Shown: in pieces, positions 55,193-64,000 of the stretch | How the letters are laid out: every line of letters starts with the position of its first letter | Position numbering within the stretch: the first letter of the stretch is position 1 | NCBI GenBank assembly: GCA_015060965.1 | Contig: SUXN01000008.1 | Location: 1 to 64,000, forward strand | Reading direction: 5' to 3' | DNA from: Bacteroidales bacterium | Lineage (GTDB): Bacteria > Bacteroidota > Bacteroidia > Bacteroidales > Bacteroidaceae | DNA: 64,000 nt | Made by a program: the position numbers and the translations under genes | Notes under the pieces: generated by a model | The model's input: the letters and a program-made list of their open reading frames with translations, nothing else | What the model was told of the DNA's origin: nothing | Databases searched by the model: none

Positions 55193-57469
55193 ATGAATAT
55201 GAAAAAGAGTATCCTTCTGTTGTTGATGATGATGGTGTGTATTTGTGTTGCGGCCCAGGGTATCGGCGGGCGCGTCGTAGGTTCACATGGCGAGGCGGTG
55301 CGCGATGCCAACGTGGTGTTGCAACGCAGTGACTCCTCGTTTGTGGATGTGGCTGTTACCGATGAGGCTGGCTGTTTCAGCTTCGTTCATTCGCTTGACA
55401 GGTTCAGGCTTGTAGTGCATCATCTGGCCTACCGCAGCAAGGAACTCGTGACCAATACTCCCAACGTGGGTGATATTGTGCTTGAACCGTCGGATGTGGA
55501 GCTCGGCGACCTTGTGGTAAGCAGCGGGCGTCCGCTGGTGAGGGTCGAGGACGGCAAGCTTGCCTATGACCTTGAACAGCTGACAAAGGATAAGGTCGCA
55601 AACAATACTTACGAGGCACTGACAAAACTGCCCGGTGTGAGCGAGAAGGAACAGAAACTATCCCTTGCCGGTGCAGGCTCTCTCACGCTGCTCATCAACG
55701 GCAGGCCGACGACGATGACACAGGAGCAGGTGACTGCTCTGCTCAAAAGTACGCCAGTGGAACGTGTACAGAAGGCCGAGGTCATGTACAGCGCTCCTCC
55801 GCAGTACCACACACGTGGCGCAGTGATAAATATTGTTCTTAAAAAGGACACGCAGTACTCGTTGCAGGGAGAGGTGGGTGCCACCTACCGCAACAAGTTC
55901 TACAGCGAGGGTGAGGCACATGCCTTTCTGCGTGCTGCGACGCCCAAGCAAGCCTTCGACATCATGTACAGTGCCAACCGCCTCTCCGACGTGCAGGATG
56001 TTGATATGCGCTCGCTACACACCCTGAACGGGGTGGTGCACGACATACGCCAGATGCAGAAGATACGTGGCAGGGCATGGCTGCATAATGCGCGTGCATC
56101 GTACGAGTACAGCTTCAATGACAAGAACAGCCTTTCGTTGGCTTACAACCGTCAGTTCAAGAGTGACCTTGACGCAAGGACGCACTCCAAGGGAAACTTT
56201 CAGGTGGCCGATAATGTGAAAGATGTCGAGAAGGACGATATGCATAACTTCTCATTGCAGACTTTGTTGGGATTCGGGCTCTCTGCCGGTGTCGACTACA
56301 CTCTCTATGAGAGCAGGAGCAGGCAGACGATGAACGTGGACTACCTCAACGGCAATGTGGCATTGATGAGCCAGAGTGCAGGTCAGAAGGTGAGGGCACT
56401 CAATGCGTATGCCGACCAGACGCACTCCTTGGGCAAGGGGTGGACGCTGGGCTACGGTGCGTCGTACCGCAACAGCGAGAGCGATGACTACCAGCGCTAT
56501 GATGCGGAGAGCACCATAACGGGTACTGCTGTCGATGCGTCGCTGTCGGAGCATACGGCCGAAGGTTATCTGTCGGTGGGCAGGCAGTCGCCCATGGGTC
56601 TCTCGTTTACCTTGTCGGCAACGGCCGAGTTCTACAAACTCAACAACAGGGAGCGTTGGACGCTCTATCCTCAGGCATCGCTGACGTATATGAGCAATCC
56701 CGACCATATATTCCAGGGGACATTGCAGGTGCAGAAACTATATCCCTCCTATTGGCAGATGCAGGATGCTGTCGGCTACATCGACGGTTATGCCGAGCTG
56801 CATAACACATCGGGGCTGGAGCCGTCTAAGCTATACTCGCTCAATGCCAACTACATCTTCAGGCAGAAATATGTATTCGGTGCATTCATGACATATAACC
56901 ACAAGATGTTCGCGCAGGCGATGTACCAGTCGAGCGAGCGTCTGGCACTCATATACCAGACCCACAACTGGGATTATATCTCGCAGACAGGTCTGCTGGC
57001 TGTTATCCCATACAAGCCTGTGGAGTGGTTCGATACACGTGCCACCATTGTGGGTGTCTACGTATCGCAGCGATGCGATGACTTCTTCGATATCGGCTTT
57101 GAGGACAAGAGTTTCGTAGGCATGCTCACCGTGGACAACAGCTTCCGTGTGAACAAGGACCTTGTTTTTGAGCTCAATGGCTTTGTGCAGACTCCTGCAA
57201 CGCAGGGTACGTTCTCCATCGAGACAATGTGGAGCGTGTCGGCCGGCGCAAAATGGAACTTTGCAAAGGGTAAGGGAACGGTCAGCTGTTACTATAATGA
57301 CATCTTCAATTCAACCATCGGTGACATGAAGATGAACTACAAGGGACAGAACCTGATAAACAGGAATGATTTCCACACACGCAACTTCTCACTTTCTGTA
57401 GCATACCGTTTCGGCGGCTACAAGAAGAAAGAGGAGAAGAAGGTTGATACTTCAAGATTCGGACATTAA
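55193..57469 (+). CDS. TonB-plug outer-membrane beta-barrel protein
   Basis: 758 residues. A signal peptide (about 1-20, ending AAQ) is followed by a carboxypeptidase-regulatory-like domain (GIGGRVVGSHGEAVRDANVVL, to about 100), a TonB-receptor plug (about 105-215, LTKLPGVSEKE ... LLINGRPTTM ... VINIVLKK) and a C-terminal barrel ending NFSLSVAYRFGGYKKKEEKK. This resembles the OMP_b-brl_3 family in Bacteroidetes. No SusD-like partner or regulator adjoins, so the ligand is unknown. The last ATG before the signal (55199) is an alternative start. Confidence 0.87.
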   Translation: MNMKKSILLLLMMMVCICVAAQGIGGRVVGSHGEAVRDANVVLQRSDSSFVDVAVTDEAGCFSFVHSLDRFRLVVHHLAYRSKELVTNTPNVGDIVLEPSDVELGDLVVSSGRPLVRVEDGKLAYDLEQLTKDKVANNTYEALTKLPGVSEKEQKLSLAGAGSLTLLINGRPTTMTQEQVTALLKSTPVERVQKAEVMYSAPPQYHTRGAVINIVLKKDTQYSLQGEVGATYRNKFYSEGEAHAFLRAATPKQAFDIMYSANRLSDVQDVDMRSLHTLNGVVHDIRQMQKIRGRAWLHNARASYEYSFNDKNSLSLAYNRQFKSDLDARTHSKGNFQVADNVKDVEKDDMHNFSLQTLLGFGLSAGVDYTLYESRSRQTMNVDYLNGNVALMSQSAGQKVRALNAYADQTHSLGKGWTLGYGASYRNSESDDYQRYDAESTITGTAVDASLSEHTAEGYLSVGRQSPMGLSFTLSATAEFYKLNNRERWTLYPQASLTYMSNPDHIFQGTLQVQKLYPSYWQMQDAVGYIDGYAELHNTSGLEPSKLYSLNANYIFRQKYVFGAFMTYNHKMFAQAMYQSSERLALIYQTHNWDYISQTGLLAVIPYKPVEWFDTRATIVGVYVSQRCDDFFDIGFEDKSFVGMLTVDNSFRVNKDLVFELNGFVQTPATQGTFSIETMWSVSAGAKWNFAKGKGTVSCYYNDIFNSTIGDMKMNYKGQNLINRNDFHTRNFSLSVAYRFGGYKKKEEKKVDTSRFGH

Positions 57470-57491
57470 AAGGGATTGTTTTAAGTCTATT

Positions 57492-57599
57492 GTTTAACGT
57501 GGAATGTTTAATGTTTTGCGGATGACGGGCGATGTAAAAGGACAGAGATAAGGTTTGACAATATCGTTACACATTAAACAATAAACCTTACACGCATTA
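57492..57599. repeat. Inverted heptamer element after the barrel gene
   Basis: Left arm 57492-57540 in 7-nt register includes GTTTAAC, GTGGAAT, GTTTAAT, GTTTTGC and GGATGAC. Right arm 57565-57599 has CGTTACA, CATTAAA, CAATAAA, CCTTACA and CGCATTA. It starts 22 bases after the gene. Confidence 0.7.
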
Positions 57600-57649
57600 T
57601 CAGCTCCCACTCATGACCCTAAAGACAATAATGTGCTCCCATAATAAAC

Positions 57650-57905
57650 TCCTCCACCGCAAGCGGTCCCAAGCTGCTCCACTTTTCAAGGGGACATTGT
57701 GAGCGAGCAATGCGTTGCTTTCAGCGAGCTTTGTCTGCGCTCGTTGCGTGTGTAAGCGAGCTTCCACACACTCGTTGGCACAAACCTTGCGACGACTGGT
57801 GCTTTAGCACCACAAAGGAGTCTTCGAAGAAACCCTGTCGGTTTACCGACTGAGGGGTTAAAACAGAGGAGGACTCAGCTCCGCGAAGCGGTGAGGGGTA
57901 TGATT
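57650..57905. repeat. Gene-free mosaic of short perfect hairpins
   Basis: No plausible gene. Short stem-loops follow each other: ACCGC-AA-GCGGT (57656-57667), TGGTGCT-TT-AGCACCA (57797-57812), TCTTCGAAGA (57821-57830), GTCGGT-TT-ACCGAC (57837-57850) and CCGC-GAA-GCGG (57881-57891). GCGAG/CTCG motifs recur between. Similar ACCGC/GCGGT hairpin strings are, from memory, common dispersed repeats in gut bacterial genomes. Confidence 0.6.
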
Positions 57906-57940
57906 CATTAAACGTTAAAGGATTCTATTAATTGGCGCTT
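57906..57940 (-). repeat. Second copy of the AAGCGCC element
   Basis: Minus strand begins with the same 15 bases (AAGCGCCAATTAATA) as the element at 47755 and repeats its CGTTTAATG after an 11-base instead of a 12-base gap. Confidence 0.75.
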
Positions 57941-57962
57941 CAATATAGCAATAGCGCTAATC

Positions 57963-58007
57963 AAAACACAAAAGGTGGCAGTTACAAACTGCCACCTTTT
58001 GTGTTTT
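57963..58007. terminator. Terminator of the C1 protease gene
   Basis: 21-bp perfect stem containing AAAAGGTGGCAGTT with an ACA loop, 13 bases after the protease stop; A-rich and T-rich flanks allow use from both sides. Confidence 0.92.
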
Positions 58008-58020
58008 AATTATAAGAAAT

Positions 58021-61000
58021 TTACTTTACAAAGAACTTTTTGCCGTTCTTGATGTAGATTCCGCCCTTCTGTGGCTGGAGAACCTTGCGGCCTTGTAGGT
58101 CGTAGATTGCCCCGTTGCCATTCTGTTCTGTAACCTCTGTGATACACTCGATAGAGGTAGTCTCACCGTCGGCGTCAATATATACGGTGTTGTCACGCTC
58201 AAGCACGAAACTCTGGATTGCCATACAGCTCTGGCCTGACATGTTCACCAGCAGACCGAGAGAAACTTTTGTCTCCTCGGTGAGGCTGAACTCGATGAAG
58301 TTGGACATTATGCTGCCTTTCTCTACCATCTTCGTGTATGCTATGGCTTTATCAATGTCGGCTGTGTTCGGGAGTCCTTCACCCTTGGCTGCAACAACGT
58401 AACTGTTGCCGCACTGGCCTTCCCAAGTGCTGTGGTAGTTGACGGTTAACTTGTAGTTACCCTTAGGAAGTGTCACTGTCTGGTATGTTTTGTGGTCATT
58501 CAAAGAACCGAAACCGTCCCATGTTGTGGTGAAGGTCATACAGTAGCCCTTGTTCTTGTCTACATGTGCACCGGTTGTGATGGTACCCGATACTGGAGCA
58601 TTTTCGAGGGTCCAATCGTTGATGGCATAGAAACGGTTGGCAACGTTCTTGTTTACCTGATTGCTTGCGTCGTACTTGAACGAAGCCTTGTAGTTTGTGA
58701 GGTACTCGGCTGTAACATCGCCACTGGTCTCTGCAGCTTCGGTGTTCAGACAGAATACACCCTTTGACAAGCCCCATGCATCACCGTCGGGGCCGAAGCC
58801 GCTACGTACGCCGTTGTTGCCGTTAGCTGTGCGGTCAATGACATCACCACCGCTCTGGTTGAAGTCGTAGTAGAGCAACAGGTCGCTGTACTCGGCTGGA
58901 TTCTCAATAGGCACGTTGCAGACGGCAAGGAGGTCGGCATCCTTTACAATCTTGCCCCAAACGCGCAACTCGTCAATCTGTCCGTTCATACCGGCATCGT
59001 CGAGGCCGATAGAGAAACTGCTTAATGACGGGATGGATGCACTGTTAGATACATAGCTTGTAGAGAAGTGTTCGCCGTCGCGGTAATAGTCTACAAAACC
59101 GTTGTCTAATATTACTGCATAGTGGTGCCACTCGTTGGGGATTACATAGTTCTGCTGGCTTTTGCCTGTATAGCCACTTGCAGATGTGTACATAATACCC
59201 TTTTCGTCAGCGTGTATCATGAATGTTGATGTTGACTCACCGAGGCCGAGGCAGTTGTTGCCAAGCTGGTCGGGGCACATCCACCACTCGACGGTGAGGA
59301 CATTCCTCTGTCCCGAGAAGCCGTTGGTTGTTGCTGTGACCCTTGCATTCTCGCGGCCGCTGAAGCTGAGGCCGTTCTTGCTGTCGGCATTACATACGAT
59401 GATACCACGCTCGCGTGTGTAGCTGCCCGAGCCAATCTCGTTGCTTGCCTTGAGGGTCACGTTGTATACGCCGCAGGCTGTTGGTGTGAGACTGCTGTTC
59501 TGTCCGTTGATGACGTAGCAGTTCTTGCTGCTCTCTATTGTCCATTCCCACTCGGACGGGTTGTATTTTGACTCGTCCTTGAGGTATGTCTTCTCGCCCT
59601 TGAGGATAACGGCGGGGCTGATGCTGAAAGCAGCTACAGGCTCCGACTCAAGAATATGTACCTCAATAGATGATGTGGCGCTCTTGCCGCTTGTGATTGA
59701 TGTCACCTTGAGTGTGGCAGTCTGCTTGCCCTTTACCTTGTATACGGCGCTTGCGTGCAGGCCTGTGAACTGCTCGACCTCGGCACCGGGGAACGACCAC
59801 TCGTAGAGCTGTCCGAATGCCGGGTTCTCAACGATGAAGTGTACCTTCTCGCCCATTACAATCGGGTCTTTGCTTGCGCGGAATGTAGCGTCGATAGGCT
59901 TCTCGGCAAGTACATTCACAGTGAGCTCGCTTGTAGCCTTGTTGCCCTCACTATCCTCGACGGTGACGGTAATCTTCTGCTCGCCGGCAGTCTTGAATGT
60001 AACGGTTGGCTTGATGACATTGAGGTCGGTTACTCCGGCATCCTCAATGTTCCAATAGAGCTTCTTCGCAGAGTCGCTGTATTTTGCCGACAATGTGACA
60101 GGTGTGCCCACATAGATGTCGTTGCTCGGCGCGTTGATTTCTGCCGACAATGCAGCAGTGCTGCTGCCGAATGTCTGTGTGTTGTCATCTACGCTGTAAC
60201 TGCTGTTGAGTATTCTCGCGTGGTTGCTTCCGATGTAGTCGCGGAGTTTCTCCTCGCCGTCAACAGTGATGAGGTCACCCTTGTAGTAGCCGATGAGGCC
60301 CTCCGGCATAAGGTCGCCCGAGAACTGTGCATTGTAGCTCGACTTGATTTCATCGGCTGTACGTGCCTTGTCCCAGAAACGTATCTCATCGAAACTGCCG
60401 TCGGTGAAGTTGTTGTTTGATGATGTCGCGGTGAAGACAAACTCACCGAAACCGCCGATACCGCTGTAGGTGCTTGATGTTATTGAGCTCTTTGCCACTC
60501 CGTTCACAAAGACAGTAAGTTTGTTGCCCTTGACAACAATGGCAATGTGTCTCCAACGGTTGGTCTGTACCGTTGATGCACCGGTAGTGAGGCGGTTGCT
60601 TGTGTCCCAACCGACAGTGAAACCACCGTTGCTCTCGGCGTGCATCATGAATGTACCCCAGCCCGGACCTGCACTCTGGTTCCATGCCTTTACAGAGTTT
60701 GGCTTGATCCAGAACTCGATAGTGGCGTTCTCGTACTTCTTGTCGAAGATACCGGGGAAGCCCATACCTGATACCTTGAGGTTGAGGGTCTTGTTCTCGG
60801 TCTGTTCGGCTACAGGAGCTGTTACAGTTGTCATGTAAGACTCGTTGCCGTCGCTGTAGAGTGCAGTAACGCCGAACTGTCCTTCGATTGCGATAGTCTC
60901 GGGAATAACGTATGTCGTGGTATTGCCATCAACCTCGGCTACCTTTGTTGACCCCTGGTAGATATTGTACTTCTCAATGGTCTTGCCACCGTTTATTGGA

Positions 61001-62565
61001 GCTTCCCATGCAAGGTTGTTGCCTGTGATGCTAACATTCTGCGGAGCATAGTAAGGCTCACCGTAAACTACAACAGAGATGATTGTCTTTTCACCGGCAT
61101 TCTTGATTGTAACGCCGTCCGACGGAATGACGAATGGCGTCTCTACACCGTCGGTCTCATGCTCATAGTCGATGATTGAGGCTGCGTGTATCTTACCCTC
61201 ACCCTGTGCCCAGTCTCTTGTCTCAACGATGAAGAAATACTTCAGAGGCTGGCTCTTGTCATAGCCTGCACTCATGTCAGTGAGGTCGTAACCGAACTCC
61301 ATAGGCTCTTTGTGGAGCTTGCCGTCGGCCCAACGTCCGAGCATTGGAATCTCGGGTGCAGGGTTTGTGTTGCCATTGTTGCCGTCACCGGCGAACTTGA
61401 AGTGCTCAAAGGCAATTACATTGTCAGGCTCTGTAGCGTTGATATCAGTTGAGATACCGGCCGAGAGCTTGATTTCGCTTCGGCGTGAGTACTCCATCTC
61501 GAGCTTTATTGTGCGCAATGGACGATAGTCCTTTCTTACCTTGTAAATCTCAGGTGCCCACCAGTTGCCTGCAAATACCTTCTGGCCGTTCACAACGTTT
61601 GATGATGCGCCTCCGTATGCGTAAGGACAGTAGATGAAACCGCTGTTGCCCCACCATGTACCCCATGAGTTTACGATAATCCATGCTCCTACCTCATCTT
61701 TCTCAACCTCTCCTGCAACGCCGTTGCCGTCAAGGTCGAACTCAATGCGGTCATCGTAACCGACAATGGTGAGAGCATGGTCAACTTGTGTTCCCCATGC
61801 CTTCAGGTACTTCTTTCCTGTTACACCGGCAGCCCTGTTTGCTGTGGTACTTGGGATTACGCCGTCGTAGTTGCCGTCGCTGCTGGCAACGCCGATACCG
61901 CAGATACCGCCGGCCTTGAAGCTTGTGTCACCGTTGTGGTTCCACAACCAGTTCTTTACAGCCTCGCGTCCCTCTTCTGTGCCCACATTCAACGGGAAGT
62001 TTGATGGAGCATGCATTCTGTTGTGCATAGCCTCGAACCATTTGTCATAGCCTTGCATCCAGCCGAAATCATTGTCGGCGCAGTCCTGATTGCCGAAGAG
62101 TGATGAGTATGTCTGTCCGCCGTATGTGGCAGCCGAAGGAACACCGATGCTTGTCACAAACTGGTCCTTGCCGGAGTTACCGTTGGTGAGCAACCATACG
62201 AAGTGTGAAGGATAGTAGTTACGTGGAATTTTACCGTTCAGGTCACGGTATGCGTTGAGTTCGTATGTAAACATGTAGCAGATACGTGATGCTGAACCAC
62301 ATGAACCTCCGTCCTGGTTGAATACAGGTGGGAAGAACCTGAGTTCTGCGTTGTTTACGTATGCAGGACGCTGCTCGGCAGGAACAGCGTCGGCACGTGC
62401 TGCGCTCTTCTGCATCGATGCATACTGCATCAGTGACCAATCTGGGTTCTGCTTGTCGCTGTAATCAGGGTACTTCTCCCTGTTTACGGAGACCTGTGCG
62501 CTGAGGCTCATAGGCAGTGCTACCGCCAAGGCCAACAGACTCTTAAGGATTCTACTGGTTTTCAT
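58021..62565 (-). CDS. Secreted papain-family (C1A) cysteine protease with LamG and PKD domains
   Basis: 1514 residues. Signal peptide 1-23 (ending LSAQ). A peptidase C1 domain spans about 75-330: oxyanion Gln84 and nucleophile Cys89 in NQDGGSCGSAS, His263 in VDHALTIVGYDD, Asn299 in VNSWGTWWGNSG, with a DLDGNGVAGEVEKDE calcium-loop-like insert between His and Asn. Then a Fn3-like domain (~520-595), LamG 1 (~605-790), three PKD-like domains (~820-1085), LamG 2 (~1090-1260) and a C-terminal beta domain. The end YDLQGRKVLQPQKGGIYIKNGKKFFVK-like tail resembles Bacteroidetes C-terminal sorting or anchoring tails. Follows the GH20 gene by 36 bases, so the two are likely co-transcribed. Confidence 0.88.
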   Translation of the reverse strand: MKTSRILKSLLALAVALPMSLSAQVSVNREKYPDYSDKQNPDWSLMQYASMQKSAARADAVPAEQRPAYVNNAELRFFPPVFNQDGGSCGSASRICYMFTYELNAYRDLNGKIPRNYYPSHFVWLLTNGNSGKDQFVTSIGVPSAATYGGQTYSSLFGNQDCADNDFGWMQGYDKWFEAMHNRMHAPSNFPLNVGTEEGREAVKNWLWNHNGDTSFKAGGICGIGVASSDGNYDGVIPSTTANRAAGVTGKKYLKAWGTQVDHALTIVGYDDRIEFDLDGNGVAGEVEKDEVGAWIIVNSWGTWWGNSGFIYCPYAYGGASSNVVNGQKVFAGNWWAPEIYKVRKDYRPLRTIKLEMEYSRRSEIKLSAGISTDINATEPDNVIAFEHFKFAGDGNNGNTNPAPEIPMLGRWADGKLHKEPMEFGYDLTDMSAGYDKSQPLKYFFIVETRDWAQGEGKIHAASIIDYEHETDGVETPFVIPSDGVTIKNAGEKTIISVVVYGEPYYAPQNVSITGNNLAWEAPINGGKTIEKYNIYQGSTKVAEVDGNTTTYVIPETIAIEGQFGVTALYSDGNESYMTTVTAPVAEQTENKTLNLKVSGMGFPGIFDKKYENATIEFWIKPNSVKAWNQSAGPGWGTFMMHAESNGGFTVGWDTSNRLTTGASTVQTNRWRHIAIVVKGNKLTVFVNGVAKSSITSSTYSGIGGFGEFVFTATSSNNNFTDGSFDEIRFWDKARTADEIKSSYNAQFSGDLMPEGLIGYYKGDLITVDGEEKLRDYIGSNHARILNSSYSVDDNTQTFGSSTAALSAEINAPSNDIYVGTPVTLSAKYSDSAKKLYWNIEDAGVTDLNVIKPTVTFKTAGEQKITVTVEDSEGNKATSELTVNVLAEKPIDATFRASKDPIVMGEKVHFIVENPAFGQLYEWSFPGAEVEQFTGLHASAVYKVKGKQTATLKVTSITSGKSATSSIEVHILESEPVAAFSISPAVILKGEKTYLKDESKYNPSEWEWTIESSKNCYVINGQNSSLTPTACGVYNVTLKASNEIGSGSYTRERGIIVCNADSKNGLSFSGRENARVTATTNGFSGQRNVLTVEWWMCPDQLGNNCLGLGESTSTFMIHADEKGIMYTSASGYTGKSQQNYVIPNEWHHYAVILDNGFVDYYRDGEHFSTSYVSNSASIPSLSSFSIGLDDAGMNGQIDELRVWGKIVKDADLLAVCNVPIENPAEYSDLLLYYDFNQSGGDVIDRTANGNNGVRSGFGPDGDAWGLSKGVFCLNTEAAETSGDVTAEYLTNYKASFKYDASNQVNKNVANRFYAINDWTLENAPVSGTITTGAHVDKNKGYCMTFTTTWDGFGSLNDHKTYQTVTLPKGNYKLTVNYHSTWEGQCGNSYVVAAKGEGLPNTADIDKAIAYTKMVEKGSIMSNFIEFSLTEETKVSLGLLVNMSGQSCMAIQSFVLERDNTVYIDADGETTSIECITEVTEQNGNGAIYDLQGRKVLQPQKGGIYIKNGKKFFVK

Positions 62566-62601
62566 AAGTTTTATTGGTTTAATAGTTTTTTCAGTAATTG
62601 A

Positions 62602-64000
62602 TTATTCCACAATTATCTCGTCGGTGAAGAGCCAGCCGCGCTGTGGGCCGCTCTTTGCCTGGTAACGTATGTAACGGGCATTGCTCTTGCCGCTCCAGCC
62701 GTAGTTCTTGTATGATAGGCCCTCGTCGCGTACCACTGTATGCTCGATGCGTGTGAGCTCCTTGAACTCCACGCTGTCACTCGATGCGGAGATGATGACC
62801 TCTGCGGGGAACCATACGTCGGGGATGCACATCTGCATGAAGTCGGCAGCCACGCTGCTGATTTCCTTCTCCTCGCCCAGGTCGATGACAACGTCAACGC
62901 CGCCACGGATGAAGCCCTGCCATTTCTTGTCGGTATATGTCCAGCCGCCACGTACTCCGTCGGTCAACGCCGTGGCACCCCCGGCATTGTAGCTCTCGTT
63001 GAAAGGAGCCTTTTCGGCGTATGTCACGGTCTTGCCCTTTGCAAGGTGGTCGGCCTCGCTCAATGTCTCCTTGCGTGGGCCGAACTCTTTAGAGAGGTCA
63101 AATGCGTCGTAGCCCTTTGCACGCAGTGCGTCGACAGCCTTTACTGCTCTCTGCTTGAAGTTGTCGTAGTCACGCTCCGCGGGGTTGCTCCAGCCAATCT
63201 CGGCAATAGCGAGGATACGTGGATAAATCATATACTCCACAAGTTCCTCGGTGGGGATGTACTCTACCCACAGGTTACCCTGTATACCGTAGATGAGCTT
63301 TGCCTGCTCTTCGCTGAGTCCCTCGGTGGGGTTGTATGAATATACCTTCTGCAACGGCATATAAGGACCGAATGCCATAGGCTGTGTGTGCGGTGCATCC
63401 TGGTAAGAGTCGAGGTAGCAGTATCCGCCCGGGGTCATCACGGCCTTGTGACCGCTGTTCACAGCTGCGAGTCCGCCCTCTGTTCCGCGCCATGACATCA
63501 CTGTAGCGTTGGGAGCCAAACCTCCGTCAAGAATCTCGTCCCAACCGATAATCTGGCGGCCTTTGCTGTTCACGAACTTCTCAATGCGCCGGATAAGGTA
63601 GCTCTGCAACTCGTTCACGTCAGCGAGGTTCTCCTCCTTCATTCGCTTCTGGCAAAGTGGGCAAGAGGGCCATGATGCCTTGCCGGCCTCGTCGCCACCG
63701 ATGTGGATGTACTCCGACGGGAACAGCTCCATTACCTCGGTGAGCACGTTCTCAAGGAACTCGTATGTCTTCTCGTTGCCTACGCAGAAGTCGGCTTGTT
63801 TGTATGGCTCATGGGTACATGAGAGCTCGGGGTATGCAGTGAGTACCTCCTCGCTGTGTGCAGGCATCTCAATCTCGGGGATGACGGTGATGTATCTGTC
63901 AGCAGCATACTTCACAATCTCGCGTATGTCGTCCTGGGTGTAGTAGCCACCGTGAGCCTCGGGACTTCCCTCCTCGGCATAGAGGCGGTCGCCGAACCAC
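62602..64000 (-). CDS. GH20 beta-N-acetylhexosaminidase, 3' part
   Basis: The reading frame stays open to the window edge; at least 466 C-terminal residues are visible, beginning WFGDRLYAEEG. The GH20 catalytic barrel shows YITVIPEIEMPAHSEE, the catalytic Asp-Glu pair in HIGGDEAGKASW, VMSWRGTEGG and QGNLWVEYI. The last ~150 residues form an F5/8-type (CBM32-like) sugar-binding domain (ALTDGVRGGW ... VVIDLGEEKEISSVAADF). The N-terminus and its export signal are outside the window. Likely releases GlcNAc/GalNAc from host or diet glycoproteins, in step with the protease encoded next. Confidence 0.93.
   Translation of the reverse strand, partial: WFGDRLYAEEGSPEAHGGYYTQDDIREIVKYAADRYITVIPEIEMPAHSEEVLTAYPELSCTHEPYKQADFCVGNEKTYEFLENVLTEVMELFPSEYIHIGGDEAGKASWPSCPLCQKRMKEENLADVNELQSYLIRRIEKFVNSKGRQIIGWDEILDGGLAPNATVMSWRGTEGGLAAVNSGHKAVMTPGGYCYLDSYQDAPHTQPMAFGPYMPLQKVYSYNPTEGLSEEQAKLIYGIQGNLWVEYIPTEELVEYMIYPRILAIAEIGWSNPAERDYDNFKQRAVKAVDALRAKGYDAFDLSKEFGPRKETLSEADHLAKGKTVTYAEKAPFNESYNAGGATALTDGVRGGWTYTDKKWQGFIRGGVDVVIDLGEEKEISSVAADFMQMCIPDVWFPAEVIISASSDSVEFKELTRIEHTVVRDEGLSYKNYGWSGKSNARYIRYQAKSGPQRGWLFTDEIIVE

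Noticed and set aside
55193..57469. SusC of a polysaccharide utilisation locus
   Set aside because: No SusD partner, sensor or glycan enzymes adjoin, and the protein is shorter than SusC (about 1000 residues).

Overview
The window is chromosomal DNA from a member of the Bacteroidales, most likely a gut Bacteroides/Phocaeicola/Prevotella-type species; I cannot fix the genus. The evidence is the Bacteroidetes -7 promoter box TAnnTTTG (or a TAnnTTCG variant) in front of most transcription units, few Shine-Dalgarno sequences, a fused aspartokinase/homoserine dehydrogenase, Bacteroidetes-only neighbours such as DUF4271-hemD and an exbB/membrane protein/exbD/exbD cluster, LuxS beside MTA/SAH nucleosidase, and large secreted proteins ending in a YDLQGRK-type C-terminus.

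Layout. 1-1.05 kb: a tyrosine recombinase cut off before its catalytic tyrosine. 1.1-6.8 kb: thrA, an ECF sigma factor, then a minus-strand MATE transporter/kinase/phosphodiesterase trio. 6.8-12.8 kb (+): mnmA, xseA, xseB, ilvE, trmB, a Dabb protein and mrp. 12.8-16.0 kb (-): lpxK, purine nucleoside phosphorylase, thiL and an Imm17-like small membrane protein. 16.2-19.1 kb (+): tRNA-Ser(GGA) and an ExbB/ExbD energising complex. 19.1-20.5 kb (-): thyA-folA. 20.7-30.8 kb (+): an rRNA methyltransferase with an unusual repeated leader, dsbD, a GH3-family enzyme, an Ig-like lipoprotein, cysS, an M28 peptidase/glutaminyl cyclase and sufE. 30.9-37.0 kb: U32 peptidase (-), tRNA-dihydrouridine synthase (+), acyltransferase (-), and a + unit of a nucleoside-gate membrane protein, mtnN and luxS. 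37.1-39.2 kb (-): tRNA-Gln(UUG) and a three-gene amino-sugar cassette. 39.3-47.1 kb (-): nine closely packed genes, typA to a TatD hydrolase. 47.3-53.7 kb: rpsO, an unrecognised gene (-), menA, a CPBP protease, radA and an FAD oxidoreductase. 53.9-64 kb: manA (-), a TonB-plug outer-membrane barrel (+), a 1514-residue papain-family protease (-) and the 3' part of a GH20 hexosaminidase (-) running off the end.

Most of the window is core metabolism, RNA modification and envelope biogenesis. The accessory-looking pieces are the broken integrase, the amino-sugar cassette and the 53.7-64 kb envelope/secreted region. I see no prophage, CRISPR array, restriction or defence island.

The strongest unexplained signal is in the spacers. 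At least seven places carry degenerate repeats in an exact 7-nt register. Most have a left arm of units beginning with G (GTGAAAA, GTTTAAT, GGTGACA) and a right arm of roughly complementary units (CGTTTTC, CATTACC, TTTCAAC). One set lies inside mnmA as a translated insertion. Three sites share an AAGCGCC box, two of them as a 15-nt exact inverted copy about 10 kb apart.
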